Source: Peribacillus sp044761665
GTDB lineage: Bacteria > Bacillota > Bacilli > Bacillales > DSM-1321
DNA: 64,000 bases
Direction of reading: 5' to 3'
Assembly (NCBI RefSeq): GCF_044761665.1
Contig: NZ_JBIWCW010000005.1
Span: 124,001 to 188,000, forward strand
The position numbers and the translations under genes are program-made. The notes beneath the pieces are model-generated. The model was not told the origin of the DNA and did not search any database. It saw nothing but the letters and a program-made list of their open reading frames with translations. Within the stretch, counting starts at the first letter, position 1. Each line of letters opens with the position of its first letter. Positions 16,763 through 25,277 of this stretch are shown piece after piece.

Positions 16763-17995
16763 ATGAAAGAAAGTAAAATTAACCGAATTTCTATAATAGT
16801 GGGAACCATCCTCGTCATGCTAGGACTAGGAACTATCTATACTTGGAGTTTATATAATCAGCCTTTAGCAGATCTTTACGGGTGGAATGTAAGCGCTGTA
16901 TCCACAACCTTCTCTATCATGAGTTTTGCTCTTGCGTTCTCAACATTATTTTCCGGTAAGATTCAAGAAAAAATAGGATTACGTCGTTTAATCGCTATTT
17001 CAGGGATTACGCTGGGAGCCGGATTGATGATTAGCTCCCAAGCTACATCGATTGCATTACTGTATATATTCGCTGGTGTTGTGGTAGGGGCCGCAAATGG
17101 CGTTGCCTATATGACAACCCTGTCCAATATCATCAAATGGTTCCCTGAAAAGAAAGGACTCATATCAGGTATTGCGATTGGTGCATACGGTAGTGGGAGT
17201 TTAGTATTCAAATATATTAACAGTTTCATAATTGAATCAGCAGGTGTTAAAGCGGGATTTTTCTATTGGGGTTTGATTGCTCTAATCATGATTGTCGCTG
17301 GATCCTTATTAGTGAAGGAAGCAAAAGTTAGTGGTAACACTAAAACAGCTACTGCAGCCATGCAAAGGGATTATTCACTAAAAGAAATGCTGAAAACAAA
17401 AGAAGCTTACCTATTATTTGTGATTTTATTTACAGCTTGTATGAGTGGATTATATCTCATTGGAAGCGTCAAAGATATTGGTGTTAGTATGGCTGGATTG
17501 GATATTACATCTGCAGCGAACGCAGTTGCCTTAGTTGCAATATTCAATACACTCGGCCGAATTATTCTTGGTGCCCTATCTGATAAAGTCGGTCGATTGA
17601 ATGTGGTAGCTGGAGCCCTCCTCGTAACAGCTATTGCGGTCATAGTACTTAGCACAGTTGAATTAAACTATGGAATATTCTTTGTTTGCGTAGCTACAAT
17701 TGCCTTCAGCTTTGGCGGTAATATCACAGTATTTCCAACAATTGTTGCAGAATTCTTTGGTTTAAAAAATCAAAATCAAAACTATGGAATTGTCTATCAG
17801 GGCTTCGGATTAGGGGGACTATCAGCATCCTTTATCTCGGTTATTCTGGGAGGCTTTCAACCAACTTTTAAATTTATAGCGGTCTTGTGTTTTATCTCTT
17901 TCATCATTTCCATGACACTAAAAGCTCCAGGTTTAAAAACAAAAAACAAAAAAAATTGGACAATGGAATCCTATCAAGAAAAGCATGCAAACTAA
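16763..17995 (+). CDS. MFS transporter, oxalate/formate antiporter (OFA) family, YhjX-like
   Basis: 410 aa with 12 membrane helices. The OFA signature region at the start is LGLGTIYTWSLYNQPLADLYGW. MFS loop motifs are GKIQEKIGLRRLI after helix 2 and GALSDKVGRLN after helix 8. GAGGAG lies close before the ATG. Adjacency to a LytS/LytTR pair mirrors E. coli, where YpdAB drives the OFA-family transporter YhjX. Substrate is therefore probably pyruvate or another small carboxylate, but this is inferred from context. The upstream cre box and direct repeats support regulated expression. Confidence 0.87.
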   Translation: MKESKINRISIIVGTILVMLGLGTIYTWSLYNQPLADLYGWNVSAVSTTFSIMSFALAFSTLFSGKIQEKIGLRRLIAISGITLGAGLMISSQATSIALLYIFAGVVVGAANGVAYMTTLSNIIKWFPEKKGLISGIAIGAYGSGSLVFKYINSFIIESAGVKAGFFYWGLIALIMIVAGSLLVKEAKVSGNTKTATAAMQRDYSLKEMLKTKEAYLLFVILFTACMSGLYLIGSVKDIGVSMAGLDITSAANAVALVAIFNTLGRIILGALSDKVGRLNVVAGALLVTAIAVIVLSTVELNYGIFFVCVATIAFSFGGNITVFPTIVAEFFGLKNQNQNYGIVYQGFGLGGLSASFISVILGGFQPTFKFIAVLCFISFIISMTLKAPGLKTKNKKNWTMESYQEKHAN

Positions 17996-18143
17996 TGTTA
18001 CTCAAAAGACTGGAGCCATACCGATTGGTGTAATAAAAACAAATTGAAGATCGGTGGGATTTAATCTTATTTCATGAAAAGTAAAAAGTCCCCCCTCAAT
18101 AACGGTAAATTGATGATCAGAAATATAAATACAAAAAAGACTA

Positions 18144-18167
18144 GGCTAGCTATTTTTTTAGCTAGCC
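18144..18167. terminator. Hairpin in the gap after the OFA transporter
   Basis: GGCTAGCT and AGCTAGCC enclose a T7 loop. On the minus strand it is followed by CTAGTCTTTTTTG, giving a terminator-like reading for leftward transcription. The rest of 17996-18395 holds no recognisable gene. Confidence 0.55.
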
Positions 18168-18395
18168 CAAAACCTCATTTACTTATGGTACAGGTCTCCG
18201 AAACTCTCTAAAATCGATTATATCGATTCATTTCCCCATATCGATTTTTCTTGCCCATCCAATCGTTTGCTTCTCTCCACTTTAGATTTTTTGCTGCTCC
18301 TATTCACGTAAAATTGACCTGAAACAGAACTCGCAGAAACAGCACAGCAAAAAGCGATTGCTCAACATCTAGCAATTGCTCCCTCGTTCTTTTTA

Positions 18396-18860
18396 TCATG
18401 GTTTCGTCTTGATTTCCGTCGATAACTGGGACGGAGCCTTGGGGACTTTTTTCCGTTCGTTATTAATCATATCAGAGAAGTAAAGTGTGACAATCATGCT
18501 TAAGGGGATAGTTTTAAAGACTTTTTCCTCTACTGAAAACAAAGGCAAGAAGCCAATCCCCCAATGATTGTTTACCGCTTTTTTTATCGTTTCTACACTG
18601 CTTAGTTCCATGGATATAGTATGAGATATAGTGTTTTCATTTAATTTTTCAAACAAAAAAGCCCGATACGTATAACCTTTTTCTGTTAGAATAAATGATT
18701 CATCTTGTAGATCTTTTATTTCTAACTCACATCTATTAGCTAATTTATGATCATGCGACACAACAAGACCCATGGACTGTTTCTCTAAAGATTTTCAACT
18801 TCAGGGATATGATAGGGATAATCTAAAGTCAGACCAAAATCAATCGACTTTTCTTTGATC
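18396..18860 (-). pseudogene. Broken LysR effector-domain fragment fused to a copy of the vanW-like 3' end
   Basis: Minus-strand 18773-18510 encodes the end of a LysR-type substrate-binding domain (GLVVSHDHKLAN, NNHWGIGFLPLFSVEE). Upstream, a frameshift near 18775 joins it to IKEKSIDFGLTLDYPYHIPE in another frame, and the DNA-binding N-terminus is gone. Downstream, the frame switches abruptly to SMIVTLYFSDMINNERKKVP, nearly identical to the C-terminus of the VanW-like protein at 21143. At DNA level 18431-18500 matches 21181-21250 at 61 of 70 positions without gaps. It is a recombination scar on the left of the GIY-YIG/MazG module. Confidence 0.85.
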
Positions 18861-19109
18861 ATTTTTATTTAGAGATAAAGTAACTCTTCCATTCTAATAT
18901 TGCACTATCCCCATGCCAGTACCTCTCCTCTTTTTCGCAGTTTCCCACTCTAAAAAGAGGCTACAGGACAGTTCTTTTAGTTGCAGGGAGTCCATTTCAG
19001 AATAGAAAGGGTTCAAAGCCATTTGACGGTAATTATAGTTAAAATATTTTTCAAAAAATGGTTGGTTATATATGCTACTATTATAGAAAAAGACACAGAG
19101 GATAAATTC

Positions 19110-20747
19110 ATGAATGGACTAGTATTTGAAAAGAGGGATTTTACTCCTGATCATTTACATACTCTAAAGACACTACATCTAAATAACTATCCGATTTTAT
19201 ATATCCTTTATAATGAGAAAAAAAGACCCTCTGCTTATATTGGGCAAACGGTTCAAGCTTCACGACGTTTAAAAACTCATTTAGAGGATAAAAAACGTAA
19301 TAATTTGAATCGTTCTATTTTAATTGGGCATGAGAAATTCAATCAGTCTGCGACGTACAATATTGAGTCGAACTTAATTAACTACTTCATCGCCGATAAC
19401 CACTATCAACTGCAAAATGTGAGCCAGACCAGATCAAGGGTCATGCATAATTACTACCAGAAATCGTTTTATAATGAAGAACTCTTTCAAGTTATTTGGG
19501 AAAAACTTAGAGAAGAGAACATTGTCAGCGATACAGTCGAGAACCTTAGAAACAAGGACATTTATAAGTTATCTCCTTATAAGGAGCTCTCTCCTCAGCA
19601 GCTTGAAATCAAAAATGAGATTCTCGATTTTTGCAAAGAACATATTAGAAAAGACGGAAATCACGTAATTGCGATTGAGGGCGATGCAGGCACAGGTAAA
19701 AGCGTCTTATTAAGCTCTCTGTTTAACACGATTCAAGATTTGGCTAAAGATGATGGATCTCTTAAAAATAAAGATAATTACTTGCTAGTAAATCACACGG
19801 AGATGCTGAAGACATATAAAAGTATTGCCAACAGCTTACCCAACTTGAAAAAAAAGAATCTAATGAAGCCCACGCCCTTTATTAATGAGAAGACAAAAAC
19901 GGGAGAAACAGCCGATATCGTATTGGTTGACGAAGCTCATTTGCTTCTGACAAAGGAAGATTCTTATAATAATTTCCGCTATCAAAACCAACTAGATGAA
20001 ATCATTAAGCGTAGCAAAATCACCATAGTCATCTTTGATCCAAAGCAAGTGCTGAAGATTAAAAGCTATTGGAATGATCAATTGCTAGAGGAAATCACAA
20101 AGCAATACAGTGCGAAAACTGTTAAGCTTACGGATCAAATGAGAATGAATGCGAATCCAGAAACCATTAAGTGGATTGACAAATTTATTGCAAAGGAAGT
20201 TCTTCCTTTACCGTCAGAGGAAGACTCCTCCTTCGAACTTGAATTGTTTGAAGATGCTGAGACGTTTAAACACGCTATAGAAAATAAAAACAACGAAATC
20301 GGTCTTTCTCGCATTGTCTCAACCTTCGATTATCTACATAAAAAAGATGGAAAAACTTATATTGTCGATGAAGAGGGAATTAATATGCCTTGGAATATCA
20401 CCCAAGATAGTGTGACGTGGGCAGAGAATCCGGGCTCCATTAAAGAGGTTGGTTCCATTTATACCGTACAAGGTTTTGACCTAAATTACGTTGGAGTCGT
20501 TCTTGGCCCTTCCATAAGCTATGATGAAGGCAAGAAAGAATTAATCATTGATTCTTCCAAATACAAAGATACAGGTGCATTCATTTCACGGACGGATTTA
20601 TCACCAGAAAAAAATCAAGAAATTAAAGAAGAAATCATCTTGAATTCCATTAATGTCTTGATGAAACGGGGTATACATGGTTTATATATTTATGCCACAG
20701 ACCCAAAACTAAGACAAAAACTACTTGAGCTAAAAAGGGGAAAATGA
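19110..20747 (+). CDS. GIY-YIG nuclease fused to DUF2075 (SLFN3-like) helicase
   Basis: 545 aa from the ATG at 19110, which has AGAGGA seven bases upstream; the frame is open further up but without a binding site. Residues ~29-110 are a GIY-YIG nuclease: YILYNE, AYIGQT at 42-47, Arg 52/53, and a Glu in the NIESNLI block (E86) as metal ligand. Residues ~165-540 are a superfamily-1-like helicase of the DUF2075/Schlafen group: Walker A GDAGTGKS (191-198), Walker B VLVDEAH (271-277), TVQGFD (452-457) and SRTD. It probably cleaves and translocates on DNA or RNA. It overlaps the MazG-like gene by 4 bp. A defence or nucleic-acid quality role is inferred. Confidence 0.85.
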   Translation: MNGLVFEKRDFTPDHLHTLKTLHLNNYPILYILYNEKKRPSAYIGQTVQASRRLKTHLEDKKRNNLNRSILIGHEKFNQSATYNIESNLINYFIADNHYQLQNVSQTRSRVMHNYYQKSFYNEELFQVIWEKLREENIVSDTVENLRNKDIYKLSPYKELSPQQLEIKNEILDFCKEHIRKDGNHVIAIEGDAGTGKSVLLSSLFNTIQDLAKDDGSLKNKDNYLLVNHTEMLKTYKSIANSLPNLKKKNLMKPTPFINEKTKTGETADIVLVDEAHLLLTKEDSYNNFRYQNQLDEIIKRSKITIVIFDPKQVLKIKSYWNDQLLEEITKQYSAKTVKLTDQMRMNANPETIKWIDKFIAKEVLPLPSEEDSSFELELFEDAETFKHAIENKNNEIGLSRIVSTFDYLHKKDGKTYIVDEEGINMPWNITQDSVTWAENPGSIKEVGSIYTVQGFDLNYVGVVLGPSISYDEGKKELIIDSSKYKDTGAFISRTDLSPEKNQEIKEEIILNSINVLMKRGIHGLYIYATDPKLRQKLLELKRGK

Positions 20748-21058
20748 TGATGAACGATATTCAAGCCTTAATTAAAGCAATCAATGAGTTTAGAGATGAA
20801 AGAGACTGGAGACAATATCATAACCCAAAAGACCTTGCTATCTCTATCTCCATAGAAGCAGCAGAACTTCTAGAAGACTTTCAATGGGTTAACAATGAAC
20901 AAGCACTTAAGGATAATAAAGAAAACATTCGTGAAGAAATTGCTGATGTTTTGATTTACTCATTCATGTTATGTTCCGATCTAGGGTTAGATGTAAAAGA
21001 GATTATCGAAGAAAAGATCGTGAAAAATGGGAAGAAGTATCCCGTTAATAATAAATAA
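20744..21058 (+). CDS. MazG-like nucleotide pyrophosphohydrolase
   Basis: 104 aa all-alpha NTP-PPase. The metal-binding EAAELLEDF (ExxxE pattern) and EEIADVLIYSFML (EExxD) motifs are intact, and RDERDWRQYHNPKDLA is the usual N-terminal substrate loop. It starts inside the stop of the helicase gene (ATGA), so the two proteins are made together. Three ATGs in a row make the exact start uncertain. Family members hydrolyse non-canonical or canonical (d)NTPs to monophosphates. In a phage-defence setting this could deplete nucleotides. A strong terminator follows. Confidence 0.88.
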   Translation: MMMNDIQALIKAINEFRDERDWRQYHNPKDLAISISIEAAELLEDFQWVNNEQALKDNKENIREEIADVLIYSFMLCSDLGLDVKEIIEEKIVKNGKKYPVNNK

Positions 21059-21060
21059 TC

Positions 21061-21104
21061 AAAAGACAGCCAAGCTCATCTTCAGGATAGCTTGGCTGTC
21101 TTTT
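21061..21104 (+). terminator. Terminator of the GIY-YIG/MazG operon
   Basis: AAAAGACAGCCAAGCT and AGCTTGGCTGTCTTTT make a perfect 16 bp stem around a 12-base loop. The A/T-rich flanks let it serve the convergent vanW-like gene as well. Confidence 0.9.
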
Positions 21105-21142
21105 GGTATAGGATTTTTTAATACTTCCTAATCACAATCAGT

Positions 21143-22057
21143 TTATTGTGGATTGATCTTGATCTCTTTCGGTAATTTAACTGGCGCCTTGGGAACTTTT
21201 TTCTGTTCGTTATTAATCATGTCAGAGGAGTAAAGTGTAACGATCATGCTTCCTCCATAGCGTTTGGCCCGAATCAATACAGGCTGATTATATTTGTTCA
21301 CAAAGCGAAAGTCAGGTCCGTACCAGCTTACCGTCGCGTCACGCCCCGGTGGCACATACGGTACGCGCCTACTATGCGAATAGCGCTCGGCAATCTCGAG
21401 CCCGGCACGATCAACCGCATTAAACAAGGTGGATGACACCTGACAAATCCCCCCACCAACCCCTTCTGATAATTCACCTCGAACGATAATCGGCGCACTC
21501 TTATACCCCTTATCTCTCGTCCTCTTCCCCACAACTTGGTTAAAAGAGAAAATCTCATTCGGAAAAACAACATGATTATCAATCGCTTTGGCCGCAAGTG
21601 AGATATTATGTGAACGACTTTTATTGTTAGAATTAAAATATGTCACGTATTGACCAATCTTCTGGTGGCGAATGTGTGCAAGTATTTCACTATCCACTTT
21701 AGGATAAACGTCCATCTCCGGAACCTCGATCTTCGAGGGTCCCTTCCCAAAGAAATAGGCATAAAACTGCTCCTTGAATGCCTGTCGGTACAGTTTGTAA
21801 CCTACCTGACCTGGAACAATTCCTCCTTGATCATTAAGCCTCGCATTTATAGGAGCTTGATATACTTGTTGATCGAGTTTATCAATGAACGTACGTAACT
21901 TTTCATCATCAACCATTGGAGTACCAGGAAGGGGCAGTGAAAAGTTTTCACGCTCCACACTAGCTATGGGTTTCCCTTGTTGAGTCACCGTCAAGCTGTC
22001 CGACAGCTCGGCGGGTTGTGCAAATAACAAAAGACCAGTTAACCAAATATGTATCAT
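21143..22057 (-). CDS. VanW family secreted/membrane-associated protein
   Basis: 304 aa. A short hydrophobic N-terminus (IHIWLTGLLLFAQP) is probably a signal sequence. Residues ~140-275 are the VanW domain: YVTYFNSNNKSRSHNISLAA, PNEIFSFNQVVGKRT, GGGICQVSSTLFNAV and the Ser-His-Arg region YSHSRRVPYVPPGRDATVSW. GGGAGGT precedes the start. VanW proteins are widespread in Bacillaceae, and their function is unresolved despite the vancomycin cluster name. A diverged copy of its last ~35 codons lies at 18396-18505, on the far side of the GIY-YIG/MazG module. Confidence 0.88.
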   Translation of the reverse strand: MIHIWLTGLLLFAQPAELSDSLTVTQQGKPIASVERENFSLPLPGTPMVDDEKLRTFIDKLDQQVYQAPINARLNDQGGIVPGQVGYKLYRQAFKEQFYAYFFGKGPSKIEVPEMDVYPKVDSEILAHIRHQKIGQYVTYFNSNNKSRSHNISLAAKAIDNHVVFPNEIFSFNQVVGKRTRDKGYKSAPIIVRGELSEGVGGGICQVSSTLFNAVDRAGLEIAERYSHSRRVPYVPPGRDATVSWYGPDFRFVNKYNQPVLIRAKRYGGSMIVTLYSSDMINNEQKKVPKAPVKLPKEIKINPQ

Positions 22058-22144
22058 AAATCGGCATACCTCCCAACATTAGTATGAACGGGAGGTAGTG
22101 CTTTGATGTAATGCTTCCTTGATAATGTCGGAAGTATATCTAAA

Positions 22145-22331
22145 AAGTTATACACAAACAGGCTCGATGATCAGGATTTCCCTTTATCACTCAAGCCTTC
22201 ATCCACATCTTATGCACAAATTGAAATATCGTCGCGTATTGTTTATAATTTCGATGTGCTTCTTTTCTTAAGAAGCGCCTAATTCCCCTTTGGTAATATG
22301 GACTCCTGCATCTTCGAGTATTTCGATCACG
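22145..22331 (-). pseudogene. Decayed duplicate of the yehS-like gene 3' end and its downstream flank
   Basis: 22145-22331 aligns with 24658-24905, which covers the 3' end and downstream flank of the intact DUF1456 gene. Shared landmarks include AGTTATACACAAA, AGCCTTCATCCACA, ATTGTTTATAATT and TTCCCCTTTGGT. The left copy carries a ~60 bp internal deletion and a 1-nt frameshift after GVHITKGELGA. It sits directly left of the DUF262/FRG module, with the intact gene directly right. Confidence 0.85.
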
Positions 22332-22412
22332 TTGTTTCCTCCAAAAATAGTACTTAGTACAATTGTTGCATAATTGCTATATGGATTCGCTATATATAAA
22401 TGGGAATCCAAT

Positions 22413-22464
22413 GTAAAAAGGAGCACCTGTATAAATAAGACAGATGCACCTATACTCCTTACAA
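22413..22464 (-). terminator. Bulged terminator of the DUF262/FRG operon
   Basis: On the minus strand GCATCTGT pairs with ACAGGTGC, with outer AAGGA/TCCTT pairing and a following T5 run. The stem contains a bulge, so strength is uncertain. Confidence 0.45.
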
Positions 22465-23625
22465 CAATTCTTCTAAATTTATTGAGTTTATCAATTCTTT
22501 CATCTTTTTGGGGCTCGTTGAAGATGCATTGTATTCAGGGTCTTCAAGATATGACTGTTTAAATAGAGAAGAAATATAACCTAGAAACTTTTCTAGGACC
22601 AATTCATTATCTAAAGTATCTAACGAAATTCCACCATAAATCATTTTATGAAAAGTCCCTGCTAACAACATCCCAATTGAAATTTGGAATTTATAATTCC
22701 TACTTGAAATTCCATAAATTTCCTTAGAAAATGGGAATTCTACTTTTTTACCTATTGACTCAATAACTTTATTAAAACTCTCAAACCTGTCTTTTACAAA
22801 TAGAAAATTATCATGTGCATTTTCTGATTTGTTTTTCTCTAATCGGGACTTTTGCTTCATGTATTCCTCTGCATATATAGAAGATTTAGAGTAGTTCTCA
22901 TTTAAGCCATTTTCTAAAATATTCATTATAACAAAGATACTCTCTTGAATTTTCTTCTTTTGATATCTATCTTTTGTAGCGTTATAAGCATTCTGAAGTT
23001 CTTCAGAGGTCTTTTTATCAACCATATCTTTAGCAAATTTATTAACATAGTTATTTAAATTAGAGTTATATACTGCATGTCTAATTTCTTGTGGTGTTAA
23101 CGGTTTAGTCCCTTTATTATACCTGTTGAAAATTTCCAATTCAAAATCAAGTCCAGGGAAATCAGTAAATACAATAGCCGCAAGTTTATGTGTTAAAATT
23201 TTCTCTTTTATACTAAACTCTAAATCACTGAATTTGCTTCCGTTTAACCCATCTAACAATTTCAATCCAGATAAGCTGAATTTATTTTCCTTAAATCTAT
23301 AAAAAGCTCTAAGTCTATGTTGTCCATCAACTACATTTAAGACTTGTAGTCCCTCAAACCTATCATTAGCTAAAAAGACCGGAGGAATTGGTATACCAAC
23401 TAGTATAGATTCTATTAGTGAACTTTCATCCATAACTGAGGCTCTATAATCCCTCTGGTAATCTGGTGCTATAATAATAGAGTCTGATAGTTCTAATTTT
23501 AAATCTTCATCCAAACCACCAACATCTTCTATATTTTGCAATTTAAAACCGTTAGTTATTTGGTTAATTATGTCTTTAATTGCTATGTCTTGTGACTTAT
23601 GATTTGCTGCAGTAAATTCTGTCAT
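22459..23625 (-). CDS. DUF262 (ParB/sulfiredoxin-like) protein
   Basis: 388 aa from the ATG at 23625, preceded by AGGTGAT with seven bases spacing; GTG and ATG starts lie 12 and 9 bp upstream. The N-terminal half is a DUF262 domain: PDYQRDYRASVMDESSLIES, IPIPPVFLA and the DGQHRLRAF motif (nucleotide-binding DGQ-R loop). The C-terminal half is helical, with FNRYNKGTKPLTPQEIRHAV. No DUF1524/HNH nuclease follows, unlike the GmrSD type IV restriction enzymes that share this domain. It starts at the stop of the FRG gene, so it is in one operon with it. Much more AT-rich than its neighbours, it is likely acquired. Confidence 0.82.
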   Translation of the reverse strand: MTEFTAANHKSQDIAIKDIINQITNGFKLQNIEDVGGLDEDLKLELSDSIIIAPDYQRDYRASVMDESSLIESILVGIPIPPVFLANDRFEGLQVLNVVDGQHRLRAFYRFKENKFSLSGLKLLDGLNGSKFSDLEFSIKEKILTHKLAAIVFTDFPGLDFELEIFNRYNKGTKPLTPQEIRHAVYNSNLNNYVNKFAKDMVDKKTSEELQNAYNATKDRYQKKKIQESIFVIMNILENGLNENYSKSSIYAEEYMKQKSRLEKNKSENAHDNFLFVKDRFESFNKVIESIGKKVEFPFSKEIYGISSRNYKFQISIGMLLAGTFHKMIYGGISLDTLDNELVLEKFLGYISSLFKQSYLEDPEYNASSTSPKKMKELINSINLEELL

Positions 23626-23626
23626 T

Positions 23627-24394
23627 CTATTCATCACCTGCTCTCAAATACTCTTGAATATTCAGCTTCATTATTATATCTTTTGAAACAGACTGAAGCT
23701 CTGGATATAGAGTGGTAAATCCTATACCCATTGAATATAAAGAAGAGAGAATATCTTTTTTGTATTCACCCTTTATTACTAATCTCTTTAAAATATTTTC
23801 ATCAACAATCTTATTTAGTGGAGATTCAACGGGGTTAATAACATCTTGAAAGTAGACAAATAAGCCATTTTGGGCATTAATTCTCTCATTTAATTTCCTT
23901 GATTTAATTGCTATAGGCCCTTCATAATTTTCCAAGTTTAAGCTTTCACCATTTGCAATATTTAATATCTCAGAACGATGTGCAAATTTATTATTCAACT
24001 GTATTGGATTTAAAAACCATACTTCAGCATCTTTATTCTCTTCATCTTCAAAAGCATTTTCTACTGCGAACATAAGAGATACTACGTGAGAAAATGTAAA
24101 ATCTAATAATCTAGTTGGTATTCCATAGTGTTGAGCGTAGACCATCCACTCATATTCACTATTTATATCAGTTGGAAACCTCATATAATTATGTGAGTTT
24201 ATTTTAAATTCATTTAAAAAATATTGTGATGCCATTCTGGAGTATTTTCTAATATTACTTTTATCCAGTCTTAGTGAACTAGGTAATAAATCATATTCTC
24301 CAGCTTGTCCTCTAGATAACATAAATTCATTGGGTAACGACTCTACAAATTCAGTAAATTCACTTAATTTCTCAATCGGTTCATTGCTAATCAC
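23627..24394 (-). CDS. FRG domain protein
   Basis: 255 aa. It carries the FRG-domain landmarks: FMLSRGQAGEYDLLPSSLR near residue 25, EYEWMVYAQHYGIPTRLLDF near 85-105 and SHVVSLMFAVENA. FRG domains (named for a Phe/Tyr-Arg-Gly motif) occur in phage- and plasmid-associated proteins and are suspected to act on nucleotides or nucleic acids, but no reaction is established to my knowledge. It is first gene of a two-gene AT-rich operon with the DUF262 protein, a pairing that suggests a defence module. Confidence 0.82.
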   Translation of the reverse strand: MISNEPIEKLSEFTEFVESLPNEFMLSRGQAGEYDLLPSSLRLDKSNIRKYSRMASQYFLNEFKINSHNYMRFPTDINSEYEWMVYAQHYGIPTRLLDFTFSHVVSLMFAVENAFEDEENKDAEVWFLNPIQLNNKFAHRSEILNIANGESLNLENYEGPIAIKSRKLNERINAQNGLFVYFQDVINPVESPLNKIVDENILKRLVIKGEYKKDILSSLYSMGIGFTTLYPELQSVSKDIIMKLNIQEYLRAGDE

Positions 24395-24749
24395 TATTAT
24401 CCCTCTTTTCTAACAAAAAACTCCTTTTTCAATAATAGCATATATTTTAAAGGTAATTTTACATCTTTATACAATAAAAACCATTTAATTATGGTAAGGC
24501 TCTCTGTAATTATATTAAACAATTATCCCTCTACGACTTCCGATCCCCAGCCAGCAAGTAACCTATATTCATTCAATAGACAAAACACCATAATCCCATC
24601 AATCAGCTACAATGCTTTCTCTGGTTCTTCATTAATATAGCTTTTTAATTAACACAGAAAGTTATACACAAAAAGGCTCAAGCAATAAGAATCTCTCCTC
24701 ATCACTCCAGCCTTCATCCACACCTTATACACACTTGGGCGCGTTTTAC
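24395..24749. other. AT-rich upstream region of the DUF262/FRG operon and direct-repeat flank
   Basis: 24395-24520 should contain the leftward promoter of the FRG gene. From 24658 on the sequence is the right-hand copy of the direct repeat that is also found at 22145-22331. No gene is visible. Confidence 0.6.
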
Positions 24750-25277
24750 TTATCCCCGATATTTCAACGTTAACCCTTTTAAGAAGTTACGAGCGTAGCG
24801 GTCTCCGCATTGTTTATAATTCCGGTGGCCTTCTTTTCGTAAAATGGCGCCTAGTTCCCCTTTGGTGATATTGACTCCTGCGTCTCCCAGGATTTCAATC
24901 ATATCCTCGCTTGTTAGAGTTAGCGCGATTTTCAATTTCTTCAGAAGGACGTTGTTCACACTTTCCTTGCCTGTTGGTGCCGGGCTTTCTGGTTGTCCCG
25001 GTTTTGGATCTTGTTTGCCTCTTTTGAAAATGATCAAACCATTCAGGAAGGATTCCATCATCTTGTTATTGCATTTAATTGAATCGTCTTCGTATTCGTA
25101 AAAGTCAACATCATCGTCTTCGTACTCGTCATAGTCTTCTTCTTTTGGCTTTGTGAGCATCTCCATCACTTCTTCTTGTGTCACGTTCACGCCGCCAAGT
25201 TTAAAGATCTCTACCATATCTTTATTTTTTATATCGAGAGCATATCGCACCCTGATTAAAATATCATGATTATGCAT
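24750..25277 (-). CDS. DUF1456 (YehS-like) protein
   Basis: 175 aa with two copies of the DUF1456 helical repeat: VRYALDIKNKDMVEIFKLGG near residues 9-30 and KLKIALTLTSEDMIEILGDA near 113-132. They are separated by a very acidic linker (EEDYDEYEDDDVDFYEYEDD) and a PxPxQPxSPAP stretch. The C-terminus has RNYKQCGDRYARNFLKGL. Function is unknown in the whole family; a nucleic-acid-related role is speculative. It is the intact partner of the truncated copy at 22145-22331. Confidence 0.85.
   Translation of the reverse strand: MHNHDILIRVRYALDIKNKDMVEIFKLGGVNVTQEEVMEMLTKPKEEDYDEYEDDDVDFYEYEDDSIKCNNKMMESFLNGLIIFKRGKQDPKPGQPESPAPTGKESVNNVLLKKLKIALTLTSEDMIEILGDAGVNITKGELGAILRKEGHRNYKQCGDRYARNFLKGLTLKYRG

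Noticed and set aside
19019..19109. Upstream 43-residue extension of the GIY-YIG protein
   Set aside because: No ribosome binding site and non-homologous hydrophobic sequence; the ATG at 19110 has a good site.
23627..24394. Toxin-antitoxin interpretation of the FRG/DUF262 pair
   Set aside because: Both proteins are larger than usual TA components and neither has a recognisable antitoxin DNA-binding domain; defence module is a better working label.
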